A DNA stretch of 64,000 bases from Brevundimonas goettingensis (GCF_017487405.1 NZ_CP062222.1:2341001-2405000); one strand, 5' to 3'. Shown: positions 17,048 to 25,232, counted from the first letter of the stretch. Numbers and translations are program-made. The notes: generated by a model from the letters alone, not told the origin.

Positions 17048-17157
17048 TTTTCAGATCCCCTGCACAGCTTCGCAGGAGTTAGCGGCGCTCCGTGCCCGTC
17101 AGGCGACAGGGCGGCGACCGGCGCATGAAGCTCCAGCCGCGGATTGGTGACGGTTGA

Positions 17158-17349
17158 TCAGTTAGCGGAAGGCTGTACGCCCGTCGGCGCCGCTTCCGGC
17201 GCCGCAGCGCCGCTGGCGACCGCGAAAATGTCCTGGGCCTCGCGCGATATGCTCATCAGGGCGATGCCCGCCTCGGCGAGGCGCGGCGGCCAGACGCTGA
17301 GGTCGGGGCCGAGGATTTCAAGATGGTCGCGCCATTCGGTCATGGTCAT
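17158..17349 (-). CDS. Small protein paired with ECF sigma factor
   Basis: This is a 63-residue soluble ORF whose start lies inside the end of the sigma gene (32-base overlap). A second Met is two codons in. It has a pattern I recognise from small alphaproteobacterial proteins linked to sigma or anti-sigma genes: leucine-rich start, GPDLSVWPPRLAEAG with a central Trp-Pro, then a short Ala-rich helix (SREAQDIFA). The Ala/Pro C-terminus is disordered-looking. No membrane helix is present, so it would be a soluble partner rather than a classical transmembrane anti-sigma. The function is unknown. The overlap with the sigma gene argues for a regulatory or stabilising role (inference). Confidence 0.55.
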   Translation of the reverse strand: MTMTEWRDHLEILGPDLSVWPPRLAEAGIALMSISREAQDIFAVASGAAAPEAAPTGVQPSAN

Positions 17350-17974
17350 GGGTCCAGAGCTTCTTCTGATTCCGCAAATCGTCCCGGAGCGCCATCCTGC
17401 CCCTTTTGAGCAGTGAACGCACCGAGCTCTCGGTGGTGGCCATCCGCGCCATGATCTCGGGCACGTCGGCGTCTTCGAAATAGTGCAGGCGCATGGCCTG
17501 CTTCTGGGCGTCCGGCAGCCGTTCGACGGCCGCTCTCAGGCGGTCGCCCGCCTGTCTTTGTTCGATGGCGCGATCCGCCGGGAGCGGGCCGTGGTCGTCA
17601 TGAGCCTCGAGCGCGGTGGCCAACACCGTGTCTTCGGTCGGGGCGTCGCGCCGGCGGCGGCGGTGGTCGATGGCCCGGTTGATCACGACCCGGTGCAGCC
17701 AGGTCGAGAATTTCGCCCCCTCCGCCGTCCACCCGCCCCGGCGCCACAGGGTGAAGAAGACCTCCTGCACCACATCCATCGCCTCGTCGGGGTCGCCGAC
17801 GATGTTGCGGCAGATGATCTGGGCCATGCGGCTGTGGCGATCCATCAGCACCCGAAGGCACAGATCATCTCCCTCCCTCAGGCGGACGTAGAGGACCTCG
17901 TCGGGCAGGTCGTCACGGCAGACGACCGGCTCGAGGACGGTCTGTTTCAGAGCGGGCGCGGGCTTGGCGGACAT
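17318..17974 (-). CDS. ECF-type RNA polymerase sigma factor
   Basis: This is a 218-residue sigma-70 family protein with only regions 2 and 4. Region 2 includes MDVVQEVFFTLWRR and FSTWLHRVVINRAIDHRRRR (about 85-130). A variable acidic linker with THDDHGP-like residues separates it from region 4 (about 155-205), with LPDAQKQAMRLHYFEDADVP and the HTH around SSVRSLLKRGRMAL. The group is extracytoplasmic-function sigma, and I cannot assign the subgroup. No transmembrane anti-sigma gene is adjacent, only the overlapping 63-residue ORF. A near-consensus sigma-54 promoter lies about 34-50 bases before its ATG. Likely targets include the downstream TonB receptor (inference). Confidence 0.9.
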   Translation of the reverse strand: MSAKPAPALKQTVLEPVVCRDDLPDEVLYVRLREGDDLCLRVLMDRHSRMAQIICRNIVGDPDEAMDVVQEVFFTLWRRGGWTAEGAKFSTWLHRVVINRAIDHRRRRRDAPTEDTVLATALEAHDDHGPLPADRAIEQRQAGDRLRAAVERLPDAQKQAMRLHYFEDADVPEIMARMATTESSVRSLLKRGRMALRDDLRNQKKLWTHDHDRMARPS

Positions 17975-18007
17975 CGGTCAGATCCAGCATTCAACTGCCC
18001 TACGCGC

Positions 18008-18024
18008 AGCAATCGACATGCCAA
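18008..18024 (-). promoter_or_regulatory. Sigma-54 (RpoN) promoter upstream of the ECF sigma gene
   Basis: The minus strand reads TTGGCATGTCGATTGCT. GG (18022-18021) and GC (18010-18009) are separated by exactly 10 bases, and 12 of 13 fixed positions agree with the known YTGGCACG-N4-TTGCW consensus; the mismatch is T for C in the -24 element. Transcription would start near 17997, giving a leader of about 23 bases before the sigma ATG at 17974. The site lies 47 bases after the fliS stop, beside late flagellar genes. That gene class is typically RpoN-dependent in Caulobacterales. Confidence 0.75.
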
Positions 18025-18070
18025 ATCTGACATTTTCTCCTTATATTTCAATGATGTAAGCTTGGGGCGC

Positions 18071-18460
18071 CTAGTGTTGCCGGCTTGTGGCCTTGGACAG
18101 CCCCAACATAACATTGCGTATCTGGGCGGTTATGTTCGACCACTCCGGGCTTCCCTCCCGCAACATTCCGGCGGCGACGATCTGGCGCTGGAGCCGGCGG
18201 TAGAATTCGGCCAGACGGCGTCCATCAGCCCCCGCGAGTTCGAAATTCATGTGCATTCTCATAGCCGTAAGCAGGCTGGTGGCGGTCTGGACGTGGGTCG
18301 TCATCTCGTCGAGCCGATTTTGCTCCTCGGCAAGGCTTGCCGAGGTCACCGCGGCGTAGAGCTTCTGATGCAGGGCCAGGGCGACGCTGGCGGGCTCGTG
18401 GATCAGCAGACCCGAGGCGCGATAGGCCATGCTGGCCCGTCCGTAGGCGGTGTTACTCAT
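18071..18460 (-). CDS. fliS: FliS, flagellin export chaperone
   Basis: This is a 129-residue all-helical protein. The fliD-fliS order, the length, and the N-terminal YGRASMAYRASGLLIHEPAS followed by LALHQKLYAAV fit the FliS pattern, in which an N-terminal Tyr segment precedes a helix that binds flagellin. FliS holds unfolded flagellin in the cytoplasm until export and helps filament length control. Its start overlaps the fliD stop by 8 bases, so it is coupled. Sequence similarity to enterobacterial FliS is weak, so the call leans on position, size and helix pattern. Confidence 0.75.
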   Translation of the reverse strand: MSNTAYGRASMAYRASGLLIHEPASVALALHQKLYAAVTSASLAEEQNRLDEMTTHVQTATSLLTAMRMHMNFELAGADGRRLAEFYRRLQRQIVAAGMLREGSPEWSNITAQIRNVMLGLSKATSRQH

Positions 18461-20141
18461 CGTCGTCAGTGTTCCCGAGAATGGCCGCGATCTGGGCCTG
18501 AAGAAGTTTGGCCTGGGTCAGCTCGGCCTCCATGTTCGCGTATTTGGTCACGAGCTTTTCGCGATACGCATCCGCGTCCGTGCGGATCTTGTCGGACCGG
18601 GTGGTCAGGTCCTCGTTGACCGTCTCGATCGAGTCGATGCGCTGCTGGATCAGGCTGGTGGTCGAGCTGTCGTAGAGCGTCATCGCCTGGGTCAGCAGGT
18701 TGGCGAACCCCTGCTGGATCGACACCGAAATGTCCCCGGACGAGGCCGGCGCCAGGATGAAGGTAATGCCCTCATAGGCCGTGCCCGTGGCCCCCACGAC
18801 ACGGGAGCCGGAGATGGTGAAGGCCGCGTCGTCGCCATCGGCCGTGACGCCGGTGATCGCCCCGCTCTCGTCGATCGTGATCGACAAAGTGAAGTCCAGC
18901 GACCTGGAGGTATTGTTGCGCAGCAGCTTCAGCCCCGAGTCCGAGGCGGTGAAGTCGGTCTCGAAGAAGCTCTCCAGGGCTTTCGCATTGGACAGGATGG
19001 CGTCGTTGAGCGCGGTCTCGTCCGAGATCTCGAGCAGATTGTCCGAAGTCCAGGTGATGCCGATATCGCTGAGCCGGCTGATGTCGCCCGAGGACGAGGC
19101 GCTGGCGCCGTTGATCAGGGTCTTCAGCGTCTGGTCCAGCGAGCGCAACAGGCTGTCCGCGAAAAGGACCGCGTCGTCCGAGGCCCCGCCGCTGGACGAC
19201 ACCGCCTGCTGGTCGAGCACATATTGCTTGAGGGCGTTGTAGGCGGTGACGAAGTCGCTGATCGCGGTCTTCACCCCGGAGTTGTCAGCCGTGATGGTCA
19301 GGGTGACGGCCTCGGTCGTGACCCCGGCGAGGGAGAAGCTGACCCCGTCTATGACGTCGGTCATCTCATTGGTTGAACGGGTGACGGTGGCGCCGTCCAC
19401 CGTGATGATGGCCGGCTGGGCCTCGCGCAGAACGTTGGTGAAGCCGCCATCGGCGTCGGTCAGGCCGACCGACCGGGCCACGTCGTCGCCGCTGACAGTC
19501 CCGAGGACGATGGTCTCATTGGTGTCCACGGCGGACAGCACGAGCTGATAGTTGGTGTCATCAAGCTTCACGAGCGAGGCCTGGACGCCGGTGGTCGAGG
19601 TCTGGGCGTTGATGGCCTTGGCCAGGTCACTGAGCGTCGTGGTGGCGGCGACGGTGATGTTCGCGGCGGTCCCGCCCTCGACGCCGACCGACATGACCCC
19701 GGCAAGACCCAGCGCGGTCGTGGAAGGCGCGGCCGTCGCGGCGACCTTCATCGCCTGGGCCAGCTGGACCACTTCAATGGAATAGATGCCGGTCGCCGCC
19801 TCGCTGTCGACGTCGACGGCCAGACCCGACACCGCCGCGCCCGAGGCGGTGGTCAGGGAGCCCGAGCGGTTGTCGAAGGCGTTCTCCGACCCCAGGCTGG
19901 ACCAGGCCGGCAGCGCCAGAGACTCCATGGCGTCGGACACGGCCGCGACCAGGGTCTGGACCTCCTGATAGGCGCTGATCTTCGTCGTGTTCTCGGTGAC
20001 CTTGGCGTCGATTGTGTCGGCGCGCGCGGTCTTCTGGGCCACCGCCGCATCGATCAGGGCGTCGGTGTCCAGGCCCGAGGAAATCGAGGTGATGTAGCTG
20101 GCCGACCCGGAGGTCGAGGCAGTGGCGGCGACGCTGGCCAT
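18453..20141 (-). CDS. fliD: FliD, flagellar filament cap (HAP2)
   Basis: This is a 562-residue protein. The N-terminal part has the FliD_N pattern (YITSISSGLDTDALIDAAVA, then VTENTTKISAYQEVQTLVAA). A long Ser/Thr/Ala-rich middle contains repeated beta domains. The C-terminal FliD_C helices (LTQAMTLYDSSTTSLIQQRI onward to MEAELTQAKLLQAQIAAILG) form the coiled coil. Ten copies at most should cap the filament and fold flagellin as it emerges. The gene starts 72 bases after the flagellin stop on the same strand, with a GC hairpin between, so it may be expressed at a lower level from the flagellin transcript. No cysteine is present, as is usual for exported axial proteins. Confidence 0.92.
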   Translation of the reverse strand: MASVAATASTSGSASYITSISSGLDTDALIDAAVAQKTARADTIDAKVTENTTKISAYQEVQTLVAAVSDAMESLALPAWSSLGSENAFDNRSGSLTTASGAAVSGLAVDVDSEAATGIYSIEVVQLAQAMKVAATAAPSTTALGLAGVMSVGVEGGTAANITVAATTTLSDLAKAINAQTSTTGVQASLVKLDDTNYQLVLSAVDTNETIVLGTVSGDDVARSVGLTDADGGFTNVLREAQPAIITVDGATVTRSTNEMTDVIDGVSFSLAGVTTEAVTLTITADNSGVKTAISDFVTAYNALKQYVLDQQAVSSSGGASDDAVLFADSLLRSLDQTLKTLINGASASSSGDISRLSDIGITWTSDNLLEISDETALNDAILSNAKALESFFETDFTASDSGLKLLRNNTSRSLDFTLSITIDESGAITGVTADGDDAAFTISGSRVVGATGTAYEGITFILAPASSGDISVSIQQGFANLLTQAMTLYDSSTTSLIQQRIDSIETVNEDLTTRSDKIRTDADAYREKLVTKYANMEAELTQAKLLQAQIAAILGNTDDDE

Positions 20142-20184
20142 GGGGTTTGTCCGTTCAGATGGGTCAAGCGGCTGGGCAGGGGAA

Positions 20185-20208
20185 CGGGCGGAGGCGAACC
20201 CCCGCCCG
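20185..20208 (-). terminator. GC-rich stem-loop just after flagellin (partial terminator or mRNA stabiliser)
   Basis: On the minus strand a 7-bp perfect stem (CGGGCGG with CCGCCCG, 10-base loop) begins 6 bases after the flagellin stop codon. No T run follows, so it is unlikely to be a strong intrinsic terminator. It could protect the flagellin mRNA 3' end or lower readthrough into fliD. Confidence 0.4.
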
Positions 20209-20213
20209 CGCCT

Positions 20214-21038
20214 TTACTGGAGCAGCTTCAACAGCGACTGGCTCATGCTGTTCGCCTGGCTCAGGGCGGCGATGGCCGCCTGGGTCAGGGTCGAGAGCGT
20301 CGTGTAGTTGGTTTGCTCGGAGGCCAGGTCGACGTCGCTGATGGCCGATTTCGCGGCCTCCAGGTTTTCGAGCGAGGTGTCGATGACACTCGCCCGATAG
20401 TCGAAGCGCGACAGGCTGGCGCCCACATTGGCCCGCGAGGTCGAGATGGTGTTGATCGCCGTATCGATGGCGTCCATCGCATCCGCCGCGTCATCCGCGG
20501 TGGCCACGCTGGTGCTGTCGATGCCGAGATCGCTCGCCGTCACCCCGTCGATGGTCACTGTCAGCGTGTCGGTGCTGCTGGTGCCCAGGAGGAAGGAGAC
20601 GCCACTCGCATAGTCGCCCGCGCCGTCGAGCAGGGTCGAGCCGTTGAAGTTGGTCGAGGAGGCGATGTCCCCGATTTCCTCCAGCAGCTGCTGGTACTCC
20701 GCATCGATGTTGGCGCGGCCATCATCGTCCACCGACCCGGTCTGGGACTGGGCCGTCAGCGACTTCATGCGTTGCAGGATGTCGCTGATCTGGGACAGGG
20801 CGCCGTCGGCGGTCTGAAGCACCGCGGTTCCCTGCTGGGCGTTGATGGAGGCCTGTTCAAGCACCACCACATCGGCGGCGATGTTGGTCGACGTGGCCAG
20901 GCCGGCCGCGTCGTCCTTCGCGCTTTGGATGCGTTGGCCGCTCGACAGTTTCGCCACCGAGGCCGACTGCGCCGCCGAATTGGCGTTCAGATAGCGCAGG
21001 GCGGTGTTGGCGGCGGTATTCGTTGAGATGACAGGCAT
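20214..21038 (-). CDS. Flagellin
   Basis: This is a 274-residue alphaproteobacterial flagellin. It has the conserved D0/D1 N-terminus (MPVISTNTAANTALRYLNAN, then LSSGQRIQSAKDDAAGLA) and C-terminus (YRASVIDTSLENLEAAKSAI, ending MSQSLLKLLQ). Between them lies only a short variable segment, so the surface domains are small. Helical D0 ends are essential for export and polymerisation. GAGGA lies about 10 bases before the ATG at 21038. Longer in-frame readings upstream lack flagellin-like sequence and were rejected. It is divergent from flgD with a 225-base shared upstream region. Which of several flagellin paralogues it is cannot be told here. Confidence 0.95.
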   Translation of the reverse strand: MPVISTNTAANTALRYLNANSAAQSASVAKLSSGQRIQSAKDDAAGLATSTNIAADVVVLEQASINAQQGTAVLQTADGALSQISDILQRMKSLTAQSQTGSVDDDGRANIDAEYQQLLEEIGDIASSTNFNGSTLLDGAGDYASGVSFLLGTSSTDTLTVTIDGVTASDLGIDSTSVATADDAADAMDAIDTAINTISTSRANVGASLSRFDYRASVIDTSLENLEAAKSAISDVDLASEQTNYTTLSTLTQAAIAALSQANSMSQSLLKLLQ

Positions 21039-21263
21039 TCTTTCCTCGTTCTCTCCAGACTGACGCCGGCGCGCGGAATGCACGCCGGAGGGGTCGGAGA
21101 ACGTTTCTCGTCTCCGGTCCCGCAGATGGAACGGAGCGGCCGACGCGTTTGGGGCGCGTTTTCTTTCGCCGTGAGAAAAATCAGGGCCCGCGCATTTTTT
21201 CGCGCCCCATCCGTTTCGGTCGTCTCGTTGAACCCGTGACAGCAACCGGACCGGGCCGACGCC

Positions 21264-21917
21264 ATGACCACCGTTTCATCCGTCGCGACGACGACCTCGG
21301 CAGCGACATCCTCGTCGTCGGCCCTGACGCTCGACATGAACCAGTTCCTGCAGATCCTGGTCACCCAGCTGAAGACGCAGAACCCGCTCGAGCCGACGGA
21401 CGTCACCGACTTCACCAACCAGCTGGTCGGCTATGCCCAGCTGGGGGCCCAGACCGAGACCAACGACAGTCTTTCGGCGTTGTCCTCGTCCCTGACCGCC
21501 ATGCTGACTTCGGGCGGCGCGGACTACATCGGCAAGACCGCCGAAATCGACAGCACCGACGCCCCCGTCCAGGGCGGCTCGGCCTCCTGGACCTATACGG
21601 TCGGATCGGACGCCGCCTCCACGGCCCTGGTGGTGACCAATCAGGACGGCGAAGTGGTCTGGTCCGGCACGGGCGAGACCGCCAGCGGCCAGCACGCCTT
21701 CTCCCTCGATCAGTCCGACCTCACGGGCGTCGAGGATGGCGACGTCCTGACCCTGACCTCGGTGTCCAGCGACGCCGACGGCGTGGGCACGGTCAACGCC
21801 GTGACCGCCTTCGCCCAGATCGACGCGGTGACCTTCGACAGCGGGACCACGGCCTATCAGGCCGGGGACGCGGTCATCTCCGCCGACGACATCCTCAAAC
21901 TCTACGCCTCGGCCTGA
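21264..21917 (+). CDS. flgD: FlgD, hook cap / hook assembly scaffold
   Basis: This is a 217-residue protein. The N-terminal FlgD signature LTLDMNQFLQILVTQLKTQN PLEPTD and QLVGYAQLGAQTETND is clear. The C-terminal part is the beta-rich Tudor-like and Ig-like region. FlgD caps the growing hook and guides FlgE subunits into place. It is the first gene of a rightward set flgD-flgE-ORF-flgK-flgL whose members overlap or lie within 12 bases, so it is one operon. The upstream region is shared with the divergent flagellin gene. I saw no convincing sigma-54 box there on either strand. Confidence 0.93.
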   Translation: MTTVSSVATTTSAATSSSSALTLDMNQFLQILVTQLKTQNPLEPTDVTDFTNQLVGYAQLGAQTETNDSLSALSSSLTAMLTSGGADYIGKTAEIDSTDAPVQGGSASWTYTVGSDAASTALVVTNQDGEVVWSGTGETASGQHAFSLDQSDLTGVEDGDVLTLTSVSSDADGVGTVNAVTAFAQIDAVTFDSGTTAYQAGDAVISADDILKLYASA

Positions 21918-21928
21918 GGAGCGCCCCC

Positions 21929-23194
21929 ATGACCCTGTCCAGCGCCCTCGCCTCCGCCGTTTCCAGCCTCACCGCCCAGGGCGTCGCCCTGTCGTCGATC
22001 TCGGAGAACATCGCCAACTCCTCGACCACCGCCTACAAGGTCAAGGACACGTCGTTCCAGTCGCTGGTCTCCTCCAGCATGGAATCCAGCATCGCCGCTG
22101 GCGGGGTCTCGACCTCGCTCAGCCGGGCCATGCTGGTTCAGGGGGTGATCTCCACCTCGACGGTCGACACCAACCTGGCCATCAACGGCAACGGCTATTT
22201 CGCCGTGACCAGCAGCCCGACCGGCGGCGTCGCGGACCTGGCCTATAGCCGCAACGGCAGCTTCACGACCGACTCCTCCGGCTATCTGGTCAACTCCGAA
22301 GGCTACTACCTCCAAGGCTACGCCACCGACGCCGATGGCGTGGTGACCGCCACGGGCGCCTCCAGCCTGCAGGCGATCAACGTCTCCAACCTGACCTCGC
22401 CCGCCTCGGCCAGCACCAGTCTGACGGTCGCCGCCAACCTGCCGGCCGACGCCGCCGTCGGCGACAGCTTCACCACCACCTCCTCGGTGATCGACAGCCT
22501 CGGCGCGACCCACATCTTCGACCAGACCTGGACCAAGACCGACGCCAACACCTGGTCGCTGGCGGTCAGCAATCCCTATTCGGCCGGCAGCGGCGAGGAG
22601 ACCGGGACGGCGGCGACCAATACGGTCAGCATCACCTTCGACAGCAACGGCCTGCCGTCGGTTATCAATCCGGATCCGTCGTCGGTCACCTTCAGCTTCA
22701 ACGACGGCGCCTCGGACGCCACGGTCGCGCTGAACCTGGGCGCCGTCGGCTCGTCGACCGGCCTGACCCAGTACGATTCCGGCGCCACCGACCCGACCAT
22801 CGCGGTGACGAAGATCACCAGCGACGGCATGGCGGCAGGCACCCTCAGCGGCGTCTCGATCGGTTCGGACGGGACGGTCAGCGCGACCTTCTCCAACGGC
22901 CTGACCAAGACGATCTACAAGATCCCGGTCGCCACCTTCGCCAACGCCTCGGGCCTGACCCAGGTCTCGGGCACCACCTTCAAGGCCAGCGCCTCCAGCG
23001 GTCAGGCCCAGATCAACCTGTCGGGTGTCGGCGCGGGCGGCGACGTGGTCTCCAGCGCCCTGGAAGGTTCGACCACCGACACGGCGACCGAGTTCAACAA
23101 GATGATCGTGGCCCAGCAGGCCTACTCGGCCGCCTCCCAGGTGGTGTCCAGCGTCAAAGACATGTTCGACACCCTGATCTCGGTCGTCCGCTGA
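21929..23194 (+). CDS. flgE: FlgE, flagellar hook protein
   Basis: This is a 421-residue axial protein. The N-terminal D0 motif is SSLTAQGVALSSISENIANS STTAYK. The D1 part has NLAINGNGYFAVTSSPTGG and YSRNGSFTTDSSGYLVNSEG. The Ser/Thr-rich variable domain is next, and the C-terminal D0 helix ends KMIVAQQAYSAASQVVSSVK DMFDTL. This is the standard flgE/F/G family layout; position after flgD and length make it the hook protein. GGAG lies about 9 bases before the ATG at 21929, 11 bases after flgD. It is shorter than the Caulobacter crescentus hook protein as I remember it. The following small ORF starts within its stop codon. Confidence 0.92.
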   Translation: MTLSSALASAVSSLTAQGVALSSISENIANSSTTAYKVKDTSFQSLVSSSMESSIAAGGVSTSLSRAMLVQGVISTSTVDTNLAINGNGYFAVTSSPTGGVADLAYSRNGSFTTDSSGYLVNSEGYYLQGYATDADGVVTATGASSLQAINVSNLTSPASASTSLTVAANLPADAAVGDSFTTTSSVIDSLGATHIFDQTWTKTDANTWSLAVSNPYSAGSGEETGTAATNTVSITFDSNGLPSVINPDPSSVTFSFNDGASDATVALNLGAVGSSTGLTQYDSGATDPTIAVTKITSDGMAAGTLSGVSIGSDGTVSATFSNGLTKTIYKIPVATFANASGLTQVSGTTFKASASSGQAQINLSGVGAGGDVVSSALEGSTTDTATEFNKMIVAQQAYSAASQVVSSVKDMFDTLISVVR

Positions 23195-23541
23195 TGCCCG
23201 GCTCCGATCCGGCGAAAAATCTGGAACGGCTGCTGGCGAAGGCCCGGCGCTCGCGCGGCGCGGGCTTCAGCCTGCCGATCATCGAGGGCTACGAAGAGGC
23301 CGCCGCCATGGCGCGCGACATCGCCGCGAAGCTGGCGACCCTGCCTTGGGACGACAGGGCCGTGCTGATCTCCGACGTCCAGCTTCTGGAAGCCGCGCTC
23401 AAGACCCGGGCCGAGGTGCTGCGCGCCGGGATGGCCAGCCACGCCGCCGAGATCGTCTGCCTGAACCACGGCGCCGGGGCGCGTGACGCCTATGGCGCCG
23501 GGGTGCGCCTCAGCCGGTCCCGGCCGCGAGGCGACAGATGA
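23194..23541 (+). CDS. Small flagellar protein between flgE and flgK (FlgN-like chaperone candidate)
   Basis: This is a 115-residue soluble protein overlapping flgE by 1 base and flgK by 4 bases, so it is surely translated with them. It is rich in Ala, Arg and Leu, with helical stretches (AKNLERLLAKARRSRG; EEAAAMARDIAAKLATL; RAVLISDVQLLEAALKTRAE VLRAG) and a basic C-terminus. I see no known motif. Flagellar operons often place the FlgK/FlgL chaperone FlgN, a small helical protein of low conservation, near these genes, so FlgN is the leading guess. A hook-length or export-gating role is another option. The call rests on position, size and helical content only. Confidence 0.55.
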   Translation: MPGSDPAKNLERLLAKARRSRGAGFSLPIIEGYEEAAAMARDIAAKLATLPWDDRAVLISDVQLLEAALKTRAEVLRAGMASHAAEIVCLNHGAGARDAYGAGVRLSRSRPRGDR

Positions 23542-25232
23542 GCCTGGGCGGCGTCCTCGCCAACGCCTCTGCGGCCCTGTCGACGGCCCAGTATCAGGTC
23601 GCCCTGAGCACGACCAATGTCGCGAACGCGAGCACGGCCGGCTACACCTCGAAGACCTACGCGGCGACGTCCCAGACGTCGATCCTGGGTCTGAGCACCG
23701 GCACGGTCACCCGAGCCACGAACAGCTATCTGCTGAAGTCGGTCATCACCAGCGCGGCCCAGGCGGGCTATGACACCGCCGTCGACGACACCCTGAGCCG
23801 CTACGACACATTGCTCGGCGGAACCGACGATGGTTCGGACATCGCCAGCCTGACCTCCGCCCTGTCCACGGCCCTGACCAGCCTCGCCTCGGGCTCTTCG
23901 ACGACCAGCGCTTCCGATGTGGTGTCGGCCGCGAGCGAACTGGCCGACGGCCTGCGCGACCTGTCCTCGGGCATCCAGTCGCTGCGCAAGGACGCCGACA
24001 GCGCCATCGCTGCGACCGTCACCCAGATCAACGATCTCCTGACCACCATCAGCGGCCTGAACGCCCGGATCGTCTCCGGTCAGGGCGATGCGGCCAGCCT
24101 CGCCGACGCCCGCGACACGGCCATGACCTCGCTGGCGAGCCTGATCGGGGTGACCAGCTATGAGGACGCTTCCGGGCGGCTGAACGTCTACACCACCAGC
24201 GGCCAGCAGCTGGTCGGGGACACGGCCAGCGTCCTCGGCTTCTCGACCAGCGCGGTCTCGGCCTCGACGACCTATCCCGACAGTCTGTCAGGCGTGACCG
24301 TCAACGGCCACGATGTGACCTCCAGCCTGACGACCGGCGAGCTGGGCGGTCTGCTGGCCCTGCGGGACACTATCCTGCCCGCCGAACAGGCCGCGCTGGA
24401 TACGCTCGCCGCCGGGGTGATCGACGCGGTCAACACCGCCGCTGCCAGCTCCGCCGCCTATCCGCCGTCCAGCCTGACATCGAGCCTGTCGGTCGCCTCC
24501 GGCGACGCCCTGTCCCTGACCGGCAGTCTGACCGTCGTCCAGATGACGACCTCGGGGACCTCCACTGGATCGACCACGCTCGACCTGTCCGGGATCAGCA
24601 CCGTCGCCGATCTGATGACCGCCCTGAACGGGGTGTCCGGCGTCACCGCCAGCCTGACCGACGGCAAGCTGACGATCTCCAGCGCCAGCGGCGGGATCGC
24701 CTTGGACACCAGCGCGGCCCTGACGAGTTCGGGCGAGACGCTGAACGCGTATCTGGGCTTCAATGATGTCTTCACGGGGTCGGACGCCTCGACCATCCGC
24801 GTCTCCGCCGGCCTGCTGTCCGACAGCAGCAAGCTGGCGACCTCGACCCTCAACTCGTCGGCGGCCGTCAATGCGAGCGCGGTCGCCTCGGGTGGAACAG
24901 GCGGCGTCCAGGCCATGCTCACGGCCCTGGGCGCCGACCGCGCCCTGCCCGCCTCCGGCAAGCTGTCGGCCCAGACCACCAGCCTGCTGTTCTACGCCTC
25001 CAACGTCCTCGCCTCGGCCGCTTCGACGGTGTCGAAGGCCTCCAGCGCGGCGGCCCTCTCGACCGCCCTGTCGGAGAGCTATCAGAACAGCCTCAGCAAC
25101 GTCACGGGCGTGAACCTCGACGAACAGACCGCCCTCGTCAGCCTCTATCAGCAGCAGTACGAAATCACCGCCCAGCTGATGAGCGCCATCAAGGACATGT
25201 TCGACACCCTGGTTTCGATGGCGGCGTCATGA
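23538..25232 (+). CDS. flgK: FlgK, hook-filament junction protein (HAP1)
   Basis: This is a 564-residue protein. The N-terminal D0 is SAALSTAQYQVALSTTNVAN ASTAGYTSKT. The FlgK-specific region follows (ALSTALTSLASG, VSAASELADGLRDLSSGIQS, INDLLTTISGLNARIVSGQG). A long Ser/Thr-rich domain precedes the C-terminal D0 helix (VNLDEQTALVSLYQQQYEIT AQLMSAIKDMF). It forms the first junction ring between hook and filament. ATGA overlaps occur on both sides (with the small ORF and with flgL). The composition, low in charge and without cysteine, is typical of exported axial proteins. Confidence 0.95.
   Translation: MSLGGVLANASAALSTAQYQVALSTTNVANASTAGYTSKTYAATSQTSILGLSTGTVTRATNSYLLKSVITSAAQAGYDTAVDDTLSRYDTLLGGTDDGSDIASLTSALSTALTSLASGSSTTSASDVVSAASELADGLRDLSSGIQSLRKDADSAIAATVTQINDLLTTISGLNARIVSGQGDAASLADARDTAMTSLASLIGVTSYEDASGRLNVYTTSGQQLVGDTASVLGFSTSAVSASTTYPDSLSGVTVNGHDVTSSLTTGELGGLLALRDTILPAEQAALDTLAAGVIDAVNTAAASSAAYPPSSLTSSLSVASGDALSLTGSLTVVQMTTSGTSTGSTTLDLSGISTVADLMTALNGVSGVTASLTDGKLTISSASGGIALDTSAALTSSGETLNAYLGFNDVFTGSDASTIRVSAGLLSDSSKLATSTLNSSAAVNASAVASGGTGGVQAMLTALGADRALPASGKLSAQTTSLLFYASNVLASAASTVSKASSAAALSTALSESYQNSLSNVTGVNLDEQTALVSLYQQQYEITAQLMSAIKDMFDTLVSMAAS

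Noticed and set aside
17048..17157. Cobalamin riboswitch or ECF -35/-10 upstream of the TonB receptor
   Set aside because: No B12-box-like or convincing ECF motif is visible in these 110 bases.
21039..21263. Sigma-54 promoter expected between flagellin and flgD
   Set aside because: I looked on both strands for GG-N10-GC with TGGC/TTGC context and found only wrong spacings. The GGGGCGCG/CGCGCCCC inverted arms (21151-21158, 21201-21208) were noted but have no clear meaning.
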